A DNA stretch of 64,000 bases from UBA4427 sp045106235 (GTDB taxonomy: Bacteria > Myxococcota_A > UBA9160 > UBA4427). Below the pieces are notes generated by a model. It made no database searches and was not told where the DNA came from. It saw nothing but the letters and a program-made list of their open reading frames with translations. The stretch lies in contig JBGCEJ010000003.1 of the NCBI GenBank assembly GCA_045106235.1, positions 349,985-413,984 of the forward strand, given 5' to 3'. The translations under genes were made by a program, and so were the position numbers. This document shows, one piece after another, positions 1 to 8,504 of the stretch; the first letter of the stretch is position 1; every line of letters begins with the position of its first letter.

Positions 1-74
1 GGTCGATCCCGCCTTCAGCCTGGTCAGAGCGCTCCTGGAGGGCGTAAAGAGCCGAAAACGAATGAGAATTAAAT

Positions 75-1532
75 ATGCCGGGCCTGGAGAATCCCATTAT
101 CATGGGCGATTCTGCAGGTGCTGGCATCCTCCTAGACGACTGGGGGCTTTGCGGCGCGCGACTTCTTGGCCGGCTGCCGGCGTTCACTCTTTCGAAAGGA
201 CAAAGCGTCTTGCGCGAACCGAAGGGGGCATCCGAGAGCGCCGTAGACGAGAGCCCCCTGGGCGCGCGAGAGAATGGCGTCATCTGGACCATCTGGTGGA
301 CCTACGGTGCCTTCTATTTTTGTCGCACGAACATCGCGGCTGCGGTTCCAGGGCTCAAGGCTCCGCTCGAGGACGGTGGGCTCGGACTCGACGCCGCCTA
401 TGTCGGCCTGATCCTGGCGTCGCTCAAAATGGCCTACGGCCTCGGGCAGCTTTTGAATGGGCAGCTCGCAGAACGCTACAAGCCACGCAAGCTCCTCGCC
501 GTCGGCATGTTGGGGTCAGCGCTCCTGAACGTCGTGTTCGGCTTCTCGACTGCGGCCTACTTCCTTCTATTCGTTTGGGCTTCGAACGGATACGCGCAAT
601 CTCTCGGCTGGACGCCGAGTGTCCGCGTCCTCGCAAACTGGATTCCGGTTCGGCATAGAGGCCGCGCGATGGGCATCGTGGGGACGGGCTATCAGGTGAC
701 GCTCGGGCTCTCCTTTCTTCTTGCAGGAACCTCGGCTGAATATCTCGGGTGGCGCGCGGCGATGTACATCCCGGCGGTCGTGCTTGCTGTTTCGGCCGTC
801 TGGATGTTAGTCACGCTCGAGGACAGTCCTCCTGAAGTGGACCCGAGCGGGGCTTCCGAATCCGTCGGTCAGGCCGCGGCCACGGCAACAGCCTCGCCGG
901 AAGGCGAACCGCGCCATTCCTGGCGGGAGAATTTGGCGGGGACGCTGTCGAATCGAGCGCTTTGGCTGATGGGTTTGTCGCTCGGATTGCTGAACGCGTC
1001 GCGTTACGGATTTATTGATTGGGGGATGGCGCATCTCATCGAAGTGCAGGACGGAGGCATAGGCCGAACCGCGATCAAGTACGCGGTTCTCCCGGTGGGT
1101 GCGATCTTCGGTTCCTACTTTGCCGGGTGGGCAAGCGACCGGTTCTTCGGGAGCCGCCGCGCGCCTATGATCGTGATCCTGCTGCTCGGGCTTTCTGTTT
1201 CGACCCTGGCCTATGCCGAGGTCGCGCGAACGAGCGTGCCGGCCACCATTGTGCTTCTCGGCATCATCGGTTTCTGCATTTACGGCCCACAAGTTTTGCT
1301 GGTTGGCACGGCGCCTTCAGATCTTGCAAAGCGAGGCACGGCCGCGGCTGCGGCGGGCTTCGTGAACTTCATGGGATATATGGGCGCTGCCTCCGGCGAT
1401 ATCATCACGGGCAGCGTTCTTGATCAGGACCCGATCGGCGGTTGGCAGACTGCGATCTACATCTGGGCAGGGTGGTCACTCGCCGCTGCCTGCACCTCCG
1501 CGTTGCTGTGGAATGCAATGGCGCGAGACTGA
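75..1532 (+). CDS. MFS transporter, organophosphate:phosphate antiporter (GlpT/UhpT) type
   Basis: A 485-residue inner-membrane transporter with about 12 hydrophobic segments starting near residue 70. The first half carries the features of the OPA branch of the major facilitator superfamily: an early RTNIAAAVPG segment, a KMAYGLGQLLNGQLAER loop after helix 2, and NGYAQSLGWTPSVRVLANW in helices 4-5. The family (GlpT, UhpT) exchanges phosphorylated organic compounds for phosphate; the substrate here is unknown. The first about 65 residues are not typical, and the true start may lie downstream (for example ATG at 102 or a TTG/GTG later). It is followed after 71 bases by a nucleotidyltransferase and a MetE-like gene on the same strand, so it may import the organophosphate that those enzymes handle (inference). 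Confidence 0.85.
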   Translation: MPGLENPIIMGDSAGAGILLDDWGLCGARLLGRLPAFTLSKGQSVLREPKGASESAVDESPLGARENGVIWTIWWTYGAFYFCRTNIAAAVPGLKAPLEDGGLGLDAAYVGLILASLKMAYGLGQLLNGQLAERYKPRKLLAVGMLGSALLNVVFGFSTAAYFLLFVWASNGYAQSLGWTPSVRVLANWIPVRHRGRAMGIVGTGYQVTLGLSFLLAGTSAEYLGWRAAMYIPAVVLAVSAVWMLVTLEDSPPEVDPSGASESVGQAAATATASPEGEPRHSWRENLAGTLSNRALWLMGLSLGLLNASRYGFIDWGMAHLIEVQDGGIGRTAIKYAVLPVGAIFGSYFAGWASDRFFGSRRAPMIVILLLGLSVSTLAYAEVARTSVPATIVLLGIIGFCIYGPQVLLVGTAPSDLAKRGTAAAAAGFVNFMGYMGAASGDIITGSVLDQDPIGGWQTAIYIWAGWSLAAACTSALLWNAMARD

Positions 1533-1603
1533 AACGATCGAGGCTGATTCGAGATCAATAGGATTTCGAGACCAGCCCCATCAAACCGAAGCGTGAGGAA
1601 AGA

Positions 1604-2353
1604 GTGCGAGCGATTATCATTGGAGCGGGGCGGGGGAGCCGCCTCATGCCGACGACGGCGGATACCCCGAAATGCTTCGCCGAGATTGGTGGACGGCGAA
1701 TCCTCGACTGGACGCTCGAGGCTCTTCGCAAGGGCGGCGTTGATGAAATCTGTTTCATCGGCGGGTACCGCATCGACTGCGTCCAGCGCGACTACCCCGA
1801 GTTCGAGTTTCGACACAACTCGGAATGGCAAAACAACAACATCATGGCCTCGCTTTTCTACGCCGAAGACCTGATGAACGAGCCCTTCATTTGTTCCTAC
1901 TCGGACATTCTCTACCGGCCCGCCGTGGTCGAGTCGCTAATGAAGAGTGAAGAAGATATGACGGCTGGGGTCGATACGGGCTGGGTGGCTCGATACGACG
2001 GGCGGACTGAGCATCCGACGAGTGATGCGGAGAAGGTGACGGCCAAGGACGGCGTGATTACCCGATTCCATCGCGAGATCGAAGACGAGGACGCGTACGG
2101 CGAATTCATCGGCGTTGCGAAGTTCTCGGAAGCGGGGGCGGCGCGACTTCTTGCGCATTACCACCGCTGCCGCGATGAATATGCAGGCCGCCCCTTTCGC
2201 GAGGCCGAGGTCTTTGAAAAGGCCTACTTGCTTCACCTCCTCCAGGACATGGTCGAGGCCGGCGAACGGATTGCACACGTTGATACACCGGGTGAATACA
2301 TCGAAGTCGATACCCAACAGGACTTCGAATACGCCCAAAAGAATTGGAGCTAA
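1604..2353 (+). CDS. LicC-like sugar/choline-phosphate nucleotidyltransferase
   Basis: A 249-residue protein starting at GTG with a GAGGAAAG ribosome site just upstream. The N-terminus shows the nucleotidyltransferase signature GAGRGSRLMPTTADTPK (residues about 7-23), with the Gly-rich loop, Arg and Lys that bind the NTP, and an SD dyad near residue 95 in CSYSDILY that would hold Mg2+. Overall shape resembles LicC choline-phosphate cytidylyltransferase and AEP cytidylyltransferases rather than the longer glucose-1-phosphate enzymes. It would activate a small phospho-compound with CTP or a similar NTP. It sits between an OPA-type transporter and a MetE-like gene (3 bases to the next start), pointing to one operon. 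The substrate cannot be read from the sequence. Confidence 0.8.
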   Translation: MRAIIIGAGRGSRLMPTTADTPKCFAEIGGRRILDWTLEALRKGGVDEICFIGGYRIDCVQRDYPEFEFRHNSEWQNNNIMASLFYAEDLMNEPFICSYSDILYRPAVVESLMKSEEDMTAGVDTGWVARYDGRTEHPTSDAEKVTAKDGVITRFHREIEDEDAYGEFIGVAKFSEAGAARLLAHYHRCRDEYAGRPFREAEVFEKAYLLHLLQDMVEAGERIAHVDTPGEYIEVDTQQDFEYAQKNWS

Positions 2354-2356
2354 ATC

Positions 2357-3421
2357 ATGGCAGAACTTTTTCCCGCTTCCGTTGTTGGTTCGATGCCCAG
2401 GCCCGCCTGGGTTCGCGATTTGATCGCGGACGACTCCGAACATTCGCCCGAAGAATACGACCGCCTCATGGAAGCGGCGGTTCGTTCCGTTGTCGCCATG
2501 CAGGAAACGGCTGGACTCGATGTCGTCACGGACGGCGAATGGTGGCGTAAGTCCTATATCGGTGTGATCGCTGAACTCGCCCACGGCTTTGAGCTGAGTG
2601 TTGATCCCACGGACGGACGCCCCTGGACGATCGTGACGGACAAGTTGGCGCCAAAGAATCCCGGCTTCATTGCGAAAGAAATCCGCCTGCTGAAAGGCCT
2701 CACTGATAAGCAGGTGAAGGCGACGATTCCCGCACCTGCGCTGTTAGGCGAGCGCATGTGGGATCCCAAGAAGTCTTCTTCGGCATATCCGACTCGGGAA
2801 GCCTTCGTCGAAGCCTGTGTGCCGATTCTGCACCGCGAGGTCGAGCTTTTGAAGGAAGAAGGCGTGTCGATCATTCAGGTCGACGATCCGCATCTCTGCC
2901 TCTTTGTGGACCCTGAGGTTCGTTCGAACTACGACGATGCGGACCGCGCGGCGGATTTCGCGGTCGAGATGACGAACCAGGTTGTGCATGGGATCGATGG
3001 CGTGCGGACCGCGGTTCATCTCTGCCGCCGGGCGGGCGCGAGAGGGCGAGGGGAAATCGTGCATGCGGGCGGTTACGACCCGATTCTCTCTCAGCTGAAT
3101 CGTCTCGCCGTGAACCACCTCACGATGGAGTTCACGACCCCGGGTGCGGGGGAGATGGCCGTCTTCGAAAAGCTGCGCGATGACTTCGAGATTGGTCTTG
3201 GTTGCGTGAACTGCAATCCTGGCGAAATTGATTCGGCGGACGAGATCGTGGACCGTGTGGAGATGGCGCTTCGCTATCTCGCCCCCGAGCGGATCACGCT
3301 CAATCCCGATTGTGGATTCGCACCGGGCTCTGCCGCGGTGGTCAGCACGGACGAGGTCTACACGAAGCTCACGAATGAGGTCGAGGCGGCCAATCGGCTT
3401 CGCGAGCGGCACTCGCGCTAA
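2357..3421 (+). CDS. MetE C-terminal-domain-like (cobalamin-independent methionine synthase II family) protein
   Basis: A 354-residue single-domain protein matching the C-terminal catalytic barrel of MetE. The complete zinc set of that family is visible: His221 and Cys223 in AVHLCRR, Glu258 in LTMEFT and Cys319 in LNPDCGF. It opens with PASVVGSMPRP and ends with a recognisable ERITLNPDCGFAPGS block. It lacks the MetE N-terminal half, so it probably does not use polyglutamyl methyltetrahydrofolate as MetE does; family members move methyl groups between small thiols and other donors. It starts 3 bases after the nucleotidyltransferase stop and is the last gene of the operon. The specific methyl donor and acceptor are unknown. 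Confidence 0.85.
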   Translation: MAELFPASVVGSMPRPAWVRDLIADDSEHSPEEYDRLMEAAVRSVVAMQETAGLDVVTDGEWWRKSYIGVIAELAHGFELSVDPTDGRPWTIVTDKLAPKNPGFIAKEIRLLKGLTDKQVKATIPAPALLGERMWDPKKSSSAYPTREAFVEACVPILHREVELLKEEGVSIIQVDDPHLCLFVDPEVRSNYDDADRAADFAVEMTNQVVHGIDGVRTAVHLCRRAGARGRGEIVHAGGYDPILSQLNRLAVNHLTMEFTTPGAGEMAVFEKLRDDFEIGLGCVNCNPGEIDSADEIVDRVEMALRYLAPERITLNPDCGFAPGSAAVVSTDEVYTKLTNEVEAANRLRERHSR

Positions 3422-3471
3422 GGGCGAGTCACTAGGGTGATCGAAAAGGGGCGATCGGAAAGGACGGTCGG

Positions 3472-3867
3472 CTAGGAACGGTCGCGGATCTCGGTTCCTG
3501 TACCCGCGGTGATGAATACCGCGGTTGCGGAGCCTTTGATATCCGCCGTGTGCCAGACGCCGGGATCATTGATCGCGCATTCGCCTGCTTGCAGCGTGAC
3601 CCGAGACTCTTTCCCCTCTATTTCCTGGACGAGTGTGATCTCTCCGGAGACGCAGAGCACGACTTCGTGGCCCTGGGGATGCATCTCCCAGGTGTCCCAC
3701 GGCTTGCTAAATGTGTGCATCGAGACGAGGCGGCCTTCGACACCGTCTTTCTCATTGCGTTTTCCATAGGCCTCGTACCATTCGATTCCGTCGAAGGGGG
3801 GTTGGACGAGCGCCGTCGCGCCGAGGCCAAGATGGAGGGGCGTTTCGCTGAGTCGGTGTTTAGTCAT
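3472..3867 (-). CDS. Cupin domain protein
   Basis: A 131-residue, single-domain cupin. The first cupin motif is seen as WEMHPQGHEVVLCVSGE (His63, His67 and Glu68 as likely metal ligands) and the second as INDPGVWHTAD, with His106. Proteins of this size are metal-binding enzymes or small-molecule sensors; no substrate can be assigned. It stands alone, convergent with the operon before it (50-base gap) and 47 bases downstream of the histidine kinase stop on the same strand, so it could be the last gene of that transcript. Confidence 0.75.
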   Translation of the reverse strand: MTKHRLSETPLHLGLGATALVQPPFDGIEWYEAYGKRNEKDGVEGRLVSMHTFSKPWDTWEMHPQGHEVVLCVSGEITLVQEIEGKESRVTLQAGECAINDPGVWHTADIKGSATAVFITAGTGTEIRDRS

Positions 3868-3914
3868 AGTCGCGGCAGTCTACACAACCCGAGGTCAGCG
3901 GTACTTGCGGTGTG

Positions 3915-5648
3915 TTAGCTGCGAGCGGCTTCACCGGAGCTGCTACGCGAATCCGGGGCTAAGGGGAGTCGCACGCAAAAGACAGTGCCGTGGTCTCCAC
4001 CCGGCTCGAACCAGATTTCGCCGTCGTGCTCCTCGGCAACGCGTTTACAAATAGCCAAGCCGATTCCGGTTCCTTCGAATTCGTCTCGACTGTGGATGCG
4101 GCCAAACATGTCGAAGATCTTCTTGTCAAAGCGGGGGTCGATCCCGATCCCATTGTCGCGAACGAAGATGATGCTCTCGCTCTGCGGCTCTTCGCTAGGC
4201 CGTTGGCCTATGTGGATCTGTGGGGGGACTTCGCGCCTGAACTTGATTCCGTTCAGGATCAAGTTCTGAAAGAGCTGTTGAAGTGCGTACTCCTGACCGA
4301 GGACGGTCGGCAGCGGGTCCACTGTAATGACTGCGCAGGCCTCGTGTGTGACACCTTCGATATCGGAGAGAGTCGCCTTGATGAGGCCGTCGAGCGCGAT
4401 GGGGACTGGATGCGCGGCTTCGGTACCCACTCGGGAATATTCCAGGAGGTCACGTATAAGCGTTTGCATCCGCTTCGCCGCGTCCGTCATGAACCGCAGA
4501 CATTCTTTAGCCTCGCTCGAAAGCTGGTCGGCATGTTTTGTTTCCAGGAGATCGGCGAAAGCCACGATACTGCGAAGTGGTTCTTGGAGATCGTGGGAGG
4601 CGACATACGCGAATTCGCCGAGCTTCTCGTTCTTGGCCTTGAGTTGCTGCGTCCGCTTAGCGACGCGTTCCTCAAGCGAGTTGTTTGTGGCAACGAGTTC
4701 GGAGAGAGAATTGCCGAGGCGTTCGAGCAGGGCGTTAAATCCCAGGGATAGGGAGCGAACTTCGGCGAGCGAACTCGATTGGCGGACTCTCTGATTTGGT
4801 TTCGAAGGCTCGATCCCCTCGACATCTTCGAGGAGCAGTCCAATGGGCCGAGCGACGAGCTTTCGCATGACCAAGGGGAGGAGGAGAACGAGGGCGAGGC
4901 CGCTGAGCACGATGTTCCTGAGGACTGAATCTTGAAGGTCGTTAATAGACTGGCTGAGGTGCTGCAGGTTGGCGCCGAAACGAAGGGTGAGGCCGCTCTG
5001 CTCGATTTTGATGGACTGAACGACAGGGACTTGCCCAGCTCTTTCGACGAGCTCGTCTCCCATCCAAATTTCAAATCCATCGAGATCGTCTATGTAGAGC
5101 ACACTGCGCAGGCTTTCGAGGGGCAGGGTGGCGACGATGATTCCCTCTGGCAGATTGCTGCGTCCGATCGGAGCGGCGACTGAGATCCAGACGGTGTCGC
5201 CGTATTTTTGAGCCGTGATCAAGGATTGGAGTCTGTTTTCCAGGATCTCGCCTATGTCCTTGATGTCGGCGATGGAGACGAGCGGCTCCTCGAAACGGCG
5301 ATAGAGCGGATTCGCTTCAAAGTCGTAGGCGGATAGCTGGACGGGTTGACCTTCCCAGGTGACGTGATCGAGATAGCGCCGAAGCTCTCTCAGACGGTCG
5401 TCTGGCTGCATGACCCCTTGGATCAGGACAGAATGGCGACCGAGGTCGCCCACGAAAGTCGAATGCCGCCGCATCCAAAGTTCAGCGGACCTTTCTAGTT
5501 CGTGAAGTCGATGCTTAGCTTGCTCATCCTGTTCCTGTGCGGCGTATTCTCGAAGTGTTTGCCGGGCTTGCCAGGAAGAAATCCCCGACAGCACGGCTGT
5601 GACTGCGAGTGTGCCTGCGAGGACAACCCCGACGAGTGAGAGGCGCAT
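3915..5648 (-). CDS. Membrane sensor histidine kinase (HAMP-like, HisKA, HATPase)
   Basis: A 577-residue sensor kinase. A transmembrane helix near residues 3-24 and another at about 244-262 enclose a periplasmic sensor of about 220 residues. Then come a HAMP-like linker and a coiled coil (about 265-345), the phosphoacceptor His352 in SHDLQEPLRS, the N box QNLILNGIKF (about 461), G1 box DNGIGID (about 498) and G2 box GTGIGL (about 526). The SHDLQEPLR form of the H box is that of phytochrome-like kinases. Its ATG overlaps the stop of the upstream periplasmic binding protein (TAATG), so the two are translated together and the binding protein probably feeds the sensor domain. No response regulator is adjacent, so the partner must lie elsewhere. 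Confidence 0.9.
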   Translation of the reverse strand: MRLSLVGVVLAGTLAVTAVLSGISSWQARQTLREYAAQEQDEQAKHRLHELERSAELWMRRHSTFVGDLGRHSVLIQGVMQPDDRLRELRRYLDHVTWEGQPVQLSAYDFEANPLYRRFEEPLVSIADIKDIGEILENRLQSLITAQKYGDTVWISVAAPIGRSNLPEGIIVATLPLESLRSVLYIDDLDGFEIWMGDELVERAGQVPVVQSIKIEQSGLTLRFGANLQHLSQSINDLQDSVLRNIVLSGLALVLLLPLVMRKLVARPIGLLLEDVEGIEPSKPNQRVRQSSSLAEVRSLSLGFNALLERLGNSLSELVATNNSLEERVAKRTQQLKAKNEKLGEFAYVASHDLQEPLRSIVAFADLLETKHADQLSSEAKECLRFMTDAAKRMQTLIRDLLEYSRVGTEAAHPVPIALDGLIKATLSDIEGVTHEACAVITVDPLPTVLGQEYALQQLFQNLILNGIKFRREVPPQIHIGQRPSEEPQSESIIFVRDNGIGIDPRFDKKIFDMFGRIHSRDEFEGTGIGLAICKRVAEEHDGEIWFEPGGDHGTVFCVRLPLAPDSRSSSGEAARS

Positions 5649-7096
5649 TAGTCAGCCGCCGGGACGCGGTCGGGGTCAAGTTCGATGAGGCCGTCCGCAT
5701 TAAACCTTCCCATTGTCAAGTCGGAAAGCCCAAGCGCTTCGTGGGCGTCGGCTCCGCCGGTTGCAGGGGAAGTGAAGGGAGATCGATAGGTCTTCACAAG
5801 GCCTTCGACCGGGCCCTCAATATTTTCCAGCGCTTCGCGCAGCCAGCGTCGATTGGCGTCGCTGTCCGGACTCCAGGGCAAGCCGCGGGCGGCTTGGTGA
5901 AGGAGTAGCGTAAGGTCGAAAGCATGGATGAAGCCCGGCGCCGCTCGCATCTCGCGAGGGGCGTTCGCCAAGCTAGGGGTCTGACGGGCGGCAATTTCAA
6001 GCGCGCGTTCGAGGAGTGGCGTCCGTGCGGAAAGAAGAGAGACCTGTGTTTGGATCAAGCTCAGGTCGAGTTTCTCGAGCGCCTCTTTGCCAATGCGCCC
6101 AACGAAATCACCCCCTGCGATCCCCCAATGGCTTCGAATGGGCAGACGCTTTTCGGAATCCAGCTCGGCAACGACCCTTGCGAATGCGGCTCCTTCCTCC
6201 GTGTTGGCAACGAGGAAGAGGACGTCGGCATCTGCTTGCTGAGCGTCTTCGACTAACTCCGCTGCAGTGGTTTCGCCCATGCCCCAGCCGAAGCGGCCCA
6301 CGCCGGCGAGGCTTGCGCGGCTGTTCTTGATCGACTGGGTCATTGTGACCAGGTTCGAGTCACCCCAGCCCGTATCTTCGAGGAGAAGGTAAGGCCGTCT
6401 AAAGCCCTCTTGTTCGACTGAGAAATGCGTAATCGCGAATCCGGCTTTCGCATCGTCTACGGAGAGGCGGAATATCCAGTTCTGCGGTTCCTCGCCGCGA
6501 GTGATCGGAGTGGCGGCGGCCCAAGGGACGAGAACGGGGAGGCCGCTCGTGTTAATAAAGCTCTTCAGCGCAAGCAGTGGAGGCGAATGCATGCCGGCGA
6601 TGATCGCGAGCGCATTGGGGTCCTCGGCGAATTCGCGGAGATGTTTTCGGCTCCGGGGTGTGCTCGCGCGGTGGTCTCTGACAATGAGTTCGACTTCGCG
6701 TCCGCCTAATGTGCCACCGACGGTGGCGAGCGCGGCTCTGATCCCTCGCTCGATCGACAAGCCGGCATGCCGCGAACCGCCGGATTGGGACGCATCAAGG
6801 TAGATCCGAACAGGGGCGGAGGTCGGGGGAGGGGCTGCCGCCGCCGCAGATTCCGTTTCAGCTGCCCAGGAAGAAGTGGTGGATGGGATGAGTGAGGCGA
6901 CGAGGCCTAAAATCAGAATCCATCGCCTGGCGGTAGCGAAGTGTCTCTGCAAGAGCTGCGAGCCTTTGTCCAAACGTTCTCGCGCAGAGATCAAGATCTC
7001 TTGTCCTTTCCGCTCAGAGCACGGGAGTCGCTCAGCGATTCGCGGAGCTCGGCCCCGCACGGTAGGTCCGATGGAGCGATGGGGAGACCGCGCCAA
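5648..7096 (-). CDS. Periplasmic ABC-type ligand-binding protein (Peripla_BP_6 family)
   Basis: A 482-residue exported protein with a hydrophobic export signal at about residues 58-77 ending SSWAAE. The mature part has the type I periplasmic fold of branched-chain amino acid/amide receptors: a first strand with DASQSGGSRHAGLSIERG, the GGREVELIVRDHRA block and a LAIIAGMHSPPLLA block. The long leader before the signal suggests that the real start is internal, but no other ATG is in that stretch; a TTG could serve. No permease or ATPase gene is nearby. The stop overlaps the histidine kinase start, so it is more likely a sensory receptor than a transporter part. Confidence 0.8.
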   Translation of the reverse strand: MARSPHRSIGPTVRGRAPRIAERLPCSERKGQEILISARERLDKGSQLLQRHFATARRWILILGLVASLIPSTTSSWAAETESAAAAAPPPTSAPVRIYLDASQSGGSRHAGLSIERGIRAALATVGGTLGGREVELIVRDHRASTPRSRKHLREFAEDPNALAIIAGMHSPPLLALKSFINTSGLPVLVPWAAATPITRGEEPQNWIFRLSVDDAKAGFAITHFSVEQEGFRRPYLLLEDTGWGDSNLVTMTQSIKNSRASLAGVGRFGWGMGETTAAELVEDAQQADADVLFLVANTEEGAAFARVVAELDSEKRLPIRSHWGIAGGDFVGRIGKEALEKLDLSLIQTQVSLLSARTPLLERALEIAARQTPSLANAPREMRAAPGFIHAFDLTLLLHQAARGLPWSPDSDANRRWLREALENIEGPVEGLVKTYRSPFTSPATGGADAHEALGLSDLTMGRFNADGLIELDPDRVPAAD

Positions 7097-7234
7097 CGCC
7101 GTCGGCTCGGAGTGATCCTATTAGTGGAGCCAACGTGCGGATTGTCGCACAAAACGGCGAATTCGGTGCATGAGGATCCGGCCGGTTCGGACCCTGGTCC
7201 GCCTGGGCCGATTTGGGGGCGATCTGCCCCGCAG

Positions 7235-7558
7235 CTACTCGCGTGAGCTTGACCCAAGACGCTCGAAGATCGCGTCGGGTGTATCCGTTATGTTGGCGGA
7301 GGCGTTGGTCGCTAACCGCCCGAGTGCCGAGGCGATTGAGGCGGAGACTGCGGCCGGATCGTCGACTCCCCTCGCCGCGAGCTCCTCGGGCATAACTCGA
7401 GTGAGCACGACGGTCATCTGTTCGAGCGTGACGGAAGCAGCCTCCAGCCCAGCGGACTTGAGTGCGAGTCGGACTGTGCCCCGAGCCTCGATGGTGCTGA
7501 GGTCCGTCGTCTCTTCGAGCTGGCTACAGGCCTGTGTGAAGATCGGGGAGGCTGCCAT
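7235..7558 (-). CDS. Small hypothetical protein
   Basis: A 107-residue soluble protein, alanine- and threonine-rich and probably helical, with no signal peptide and no family I recognise. It starts 3 bases after the stop of the membrane protein upstream on the same strand, so the two are almost certainly co-transcribed and may act together. Codon use matches the neighbours, which supports its being real. Confidence 0.6.
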   Translation of the reverse strand: MAASPIFTQACSQLEETTDLSTIEARGTVRLALKSAGLEAASVTLEQMTVVLTRVMPEELAARGVDDPAAVSASIASALGRLATNASANITDTPDAIFERLGSSSRE

Positions 7559-7561
7559 GGA

Positions 7562-8323
7562 TCACGCCGCTGCCTTTTCAAAGTGGCGAAGACCGGCTGC
7601 GCGGACCCGGGCGATATAGAACTGAGGCGGAACAAAGGCCAGCCAAAGCGCACCGGACGTGACGAGGCCGAGTGCCCCAATCAAGATCGAGCCAAGGGAC
7701 GTGGCTGTGATGGAAAAGCCCATGAGGTTGAAGGCGACGCCGAATACCGTGATCGAATCGGCGGCCAGAATAGAAATTCCCCAAAGCCGCATTCGATCTG
7801 TGACGACTGCGTCCGCAAGCCCGAGTTCAAGCCGCTTGCGGAGCATTCGGTAGTAGCGGATCGACTCGAAGCCGGCCCAAGTCATTGGGATGAAACTCAG
7901 ATAGACCTTTGCGGACCAGGGGCCTGATTTGGGGTCTTCGAGGAAGGCCATTAGTCCGGGGCCGGTCACTTGAAGTAGAGCGAGCCCGACGAATCCCAGA
8001 ATGATCGACCCGAGAAACACGCCCGCCCAGGTTTGCCCCGGACGGAAGACCCGACGCGTAAAGCCGGCGAGGGCGCCCATGCCAAGAATGCTCGTGCACA
8101 TGTGCAAGACCAGGACCGCGCAGCGCGCAGTGTCCGACAGGCCCTCGGCCCGAGTGATGATGGCCATCAGCGGATATCCGATGCCACCCATGCAGAACAG
8201 GCCTAGTCCGAGGAGGAGTTCGGCGATGCCTCGCGTCTTGTAGGCGAGTATGAGGAGTCGCCCACCGACAAGCAGGCTCGCCAAGATGAAGAGTCCAGCG
8301 CCAAGGGCAGCCACCATCGCCAT
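7562..8323 (-). CDS. Seven-helix-like integral membrane protein of unknown function
   Basis: A 253-residue polytopic membrane protein with about seven hydrophobic segments evenly spread over its length and short polar loops. The arrangement resembles the 7TM sensor modules found in front of kinases and cyclases, but there is no attached output domain. It is co-transcribed with the 107-residue protein that follows after 3 bases. No catalytic motif was recognised. Confidence 0.65.
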   Translation of the reverse strand: MAMVAALGAGLFILASLLVGGRLLILAYKTRGIAELLLGLGLFCMGGIGYPLMAIITRAEGLSDTARCAVLVLHMCTSILGMGALAGFTRRVFRPGQTWAGVFLGSIILGFVGLALLQVTGPGLMAFLEDPKSGPWSAKVYLSFIPMTWAGFESIRYYRMLRKRLELGLADAVVTDRMRLWGISILAADSITVFGVAFNLMGFSITATSLGSILIGALGLVTSGALWLAFVPPQFYIARVRAAGLRHFEKAAA

Positions 8324-8504
8324 TCAAAACTCCAGTCAGCCGCGCTTAAGATGAGGGTGTCCCGTCGAGGGCGGTCCTGAGGTACATCGAATGACCGGAT
8401 TGCTTGCTTGAGAATCAATCCTGCCGAGGTGGTGGGGATGGCTGGAGCCCGCGCGCTCCCTTTTCATCGGACGAGAATGCTCCGTCGCCGATGAAATTCA
8501 GTCG

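Noticed and set aside
62..658. 198-codon forward frame overlapping the first transporter
   Set aside because: Arg-rich out-of-frame sequence. The first 60 bases might be the end of an upstream gene, but none could be supported.
3990..4751. 253-codon forward open frame
   Set aside because: Antisense to the kinase domain, whose H, N and G boxes are intact.
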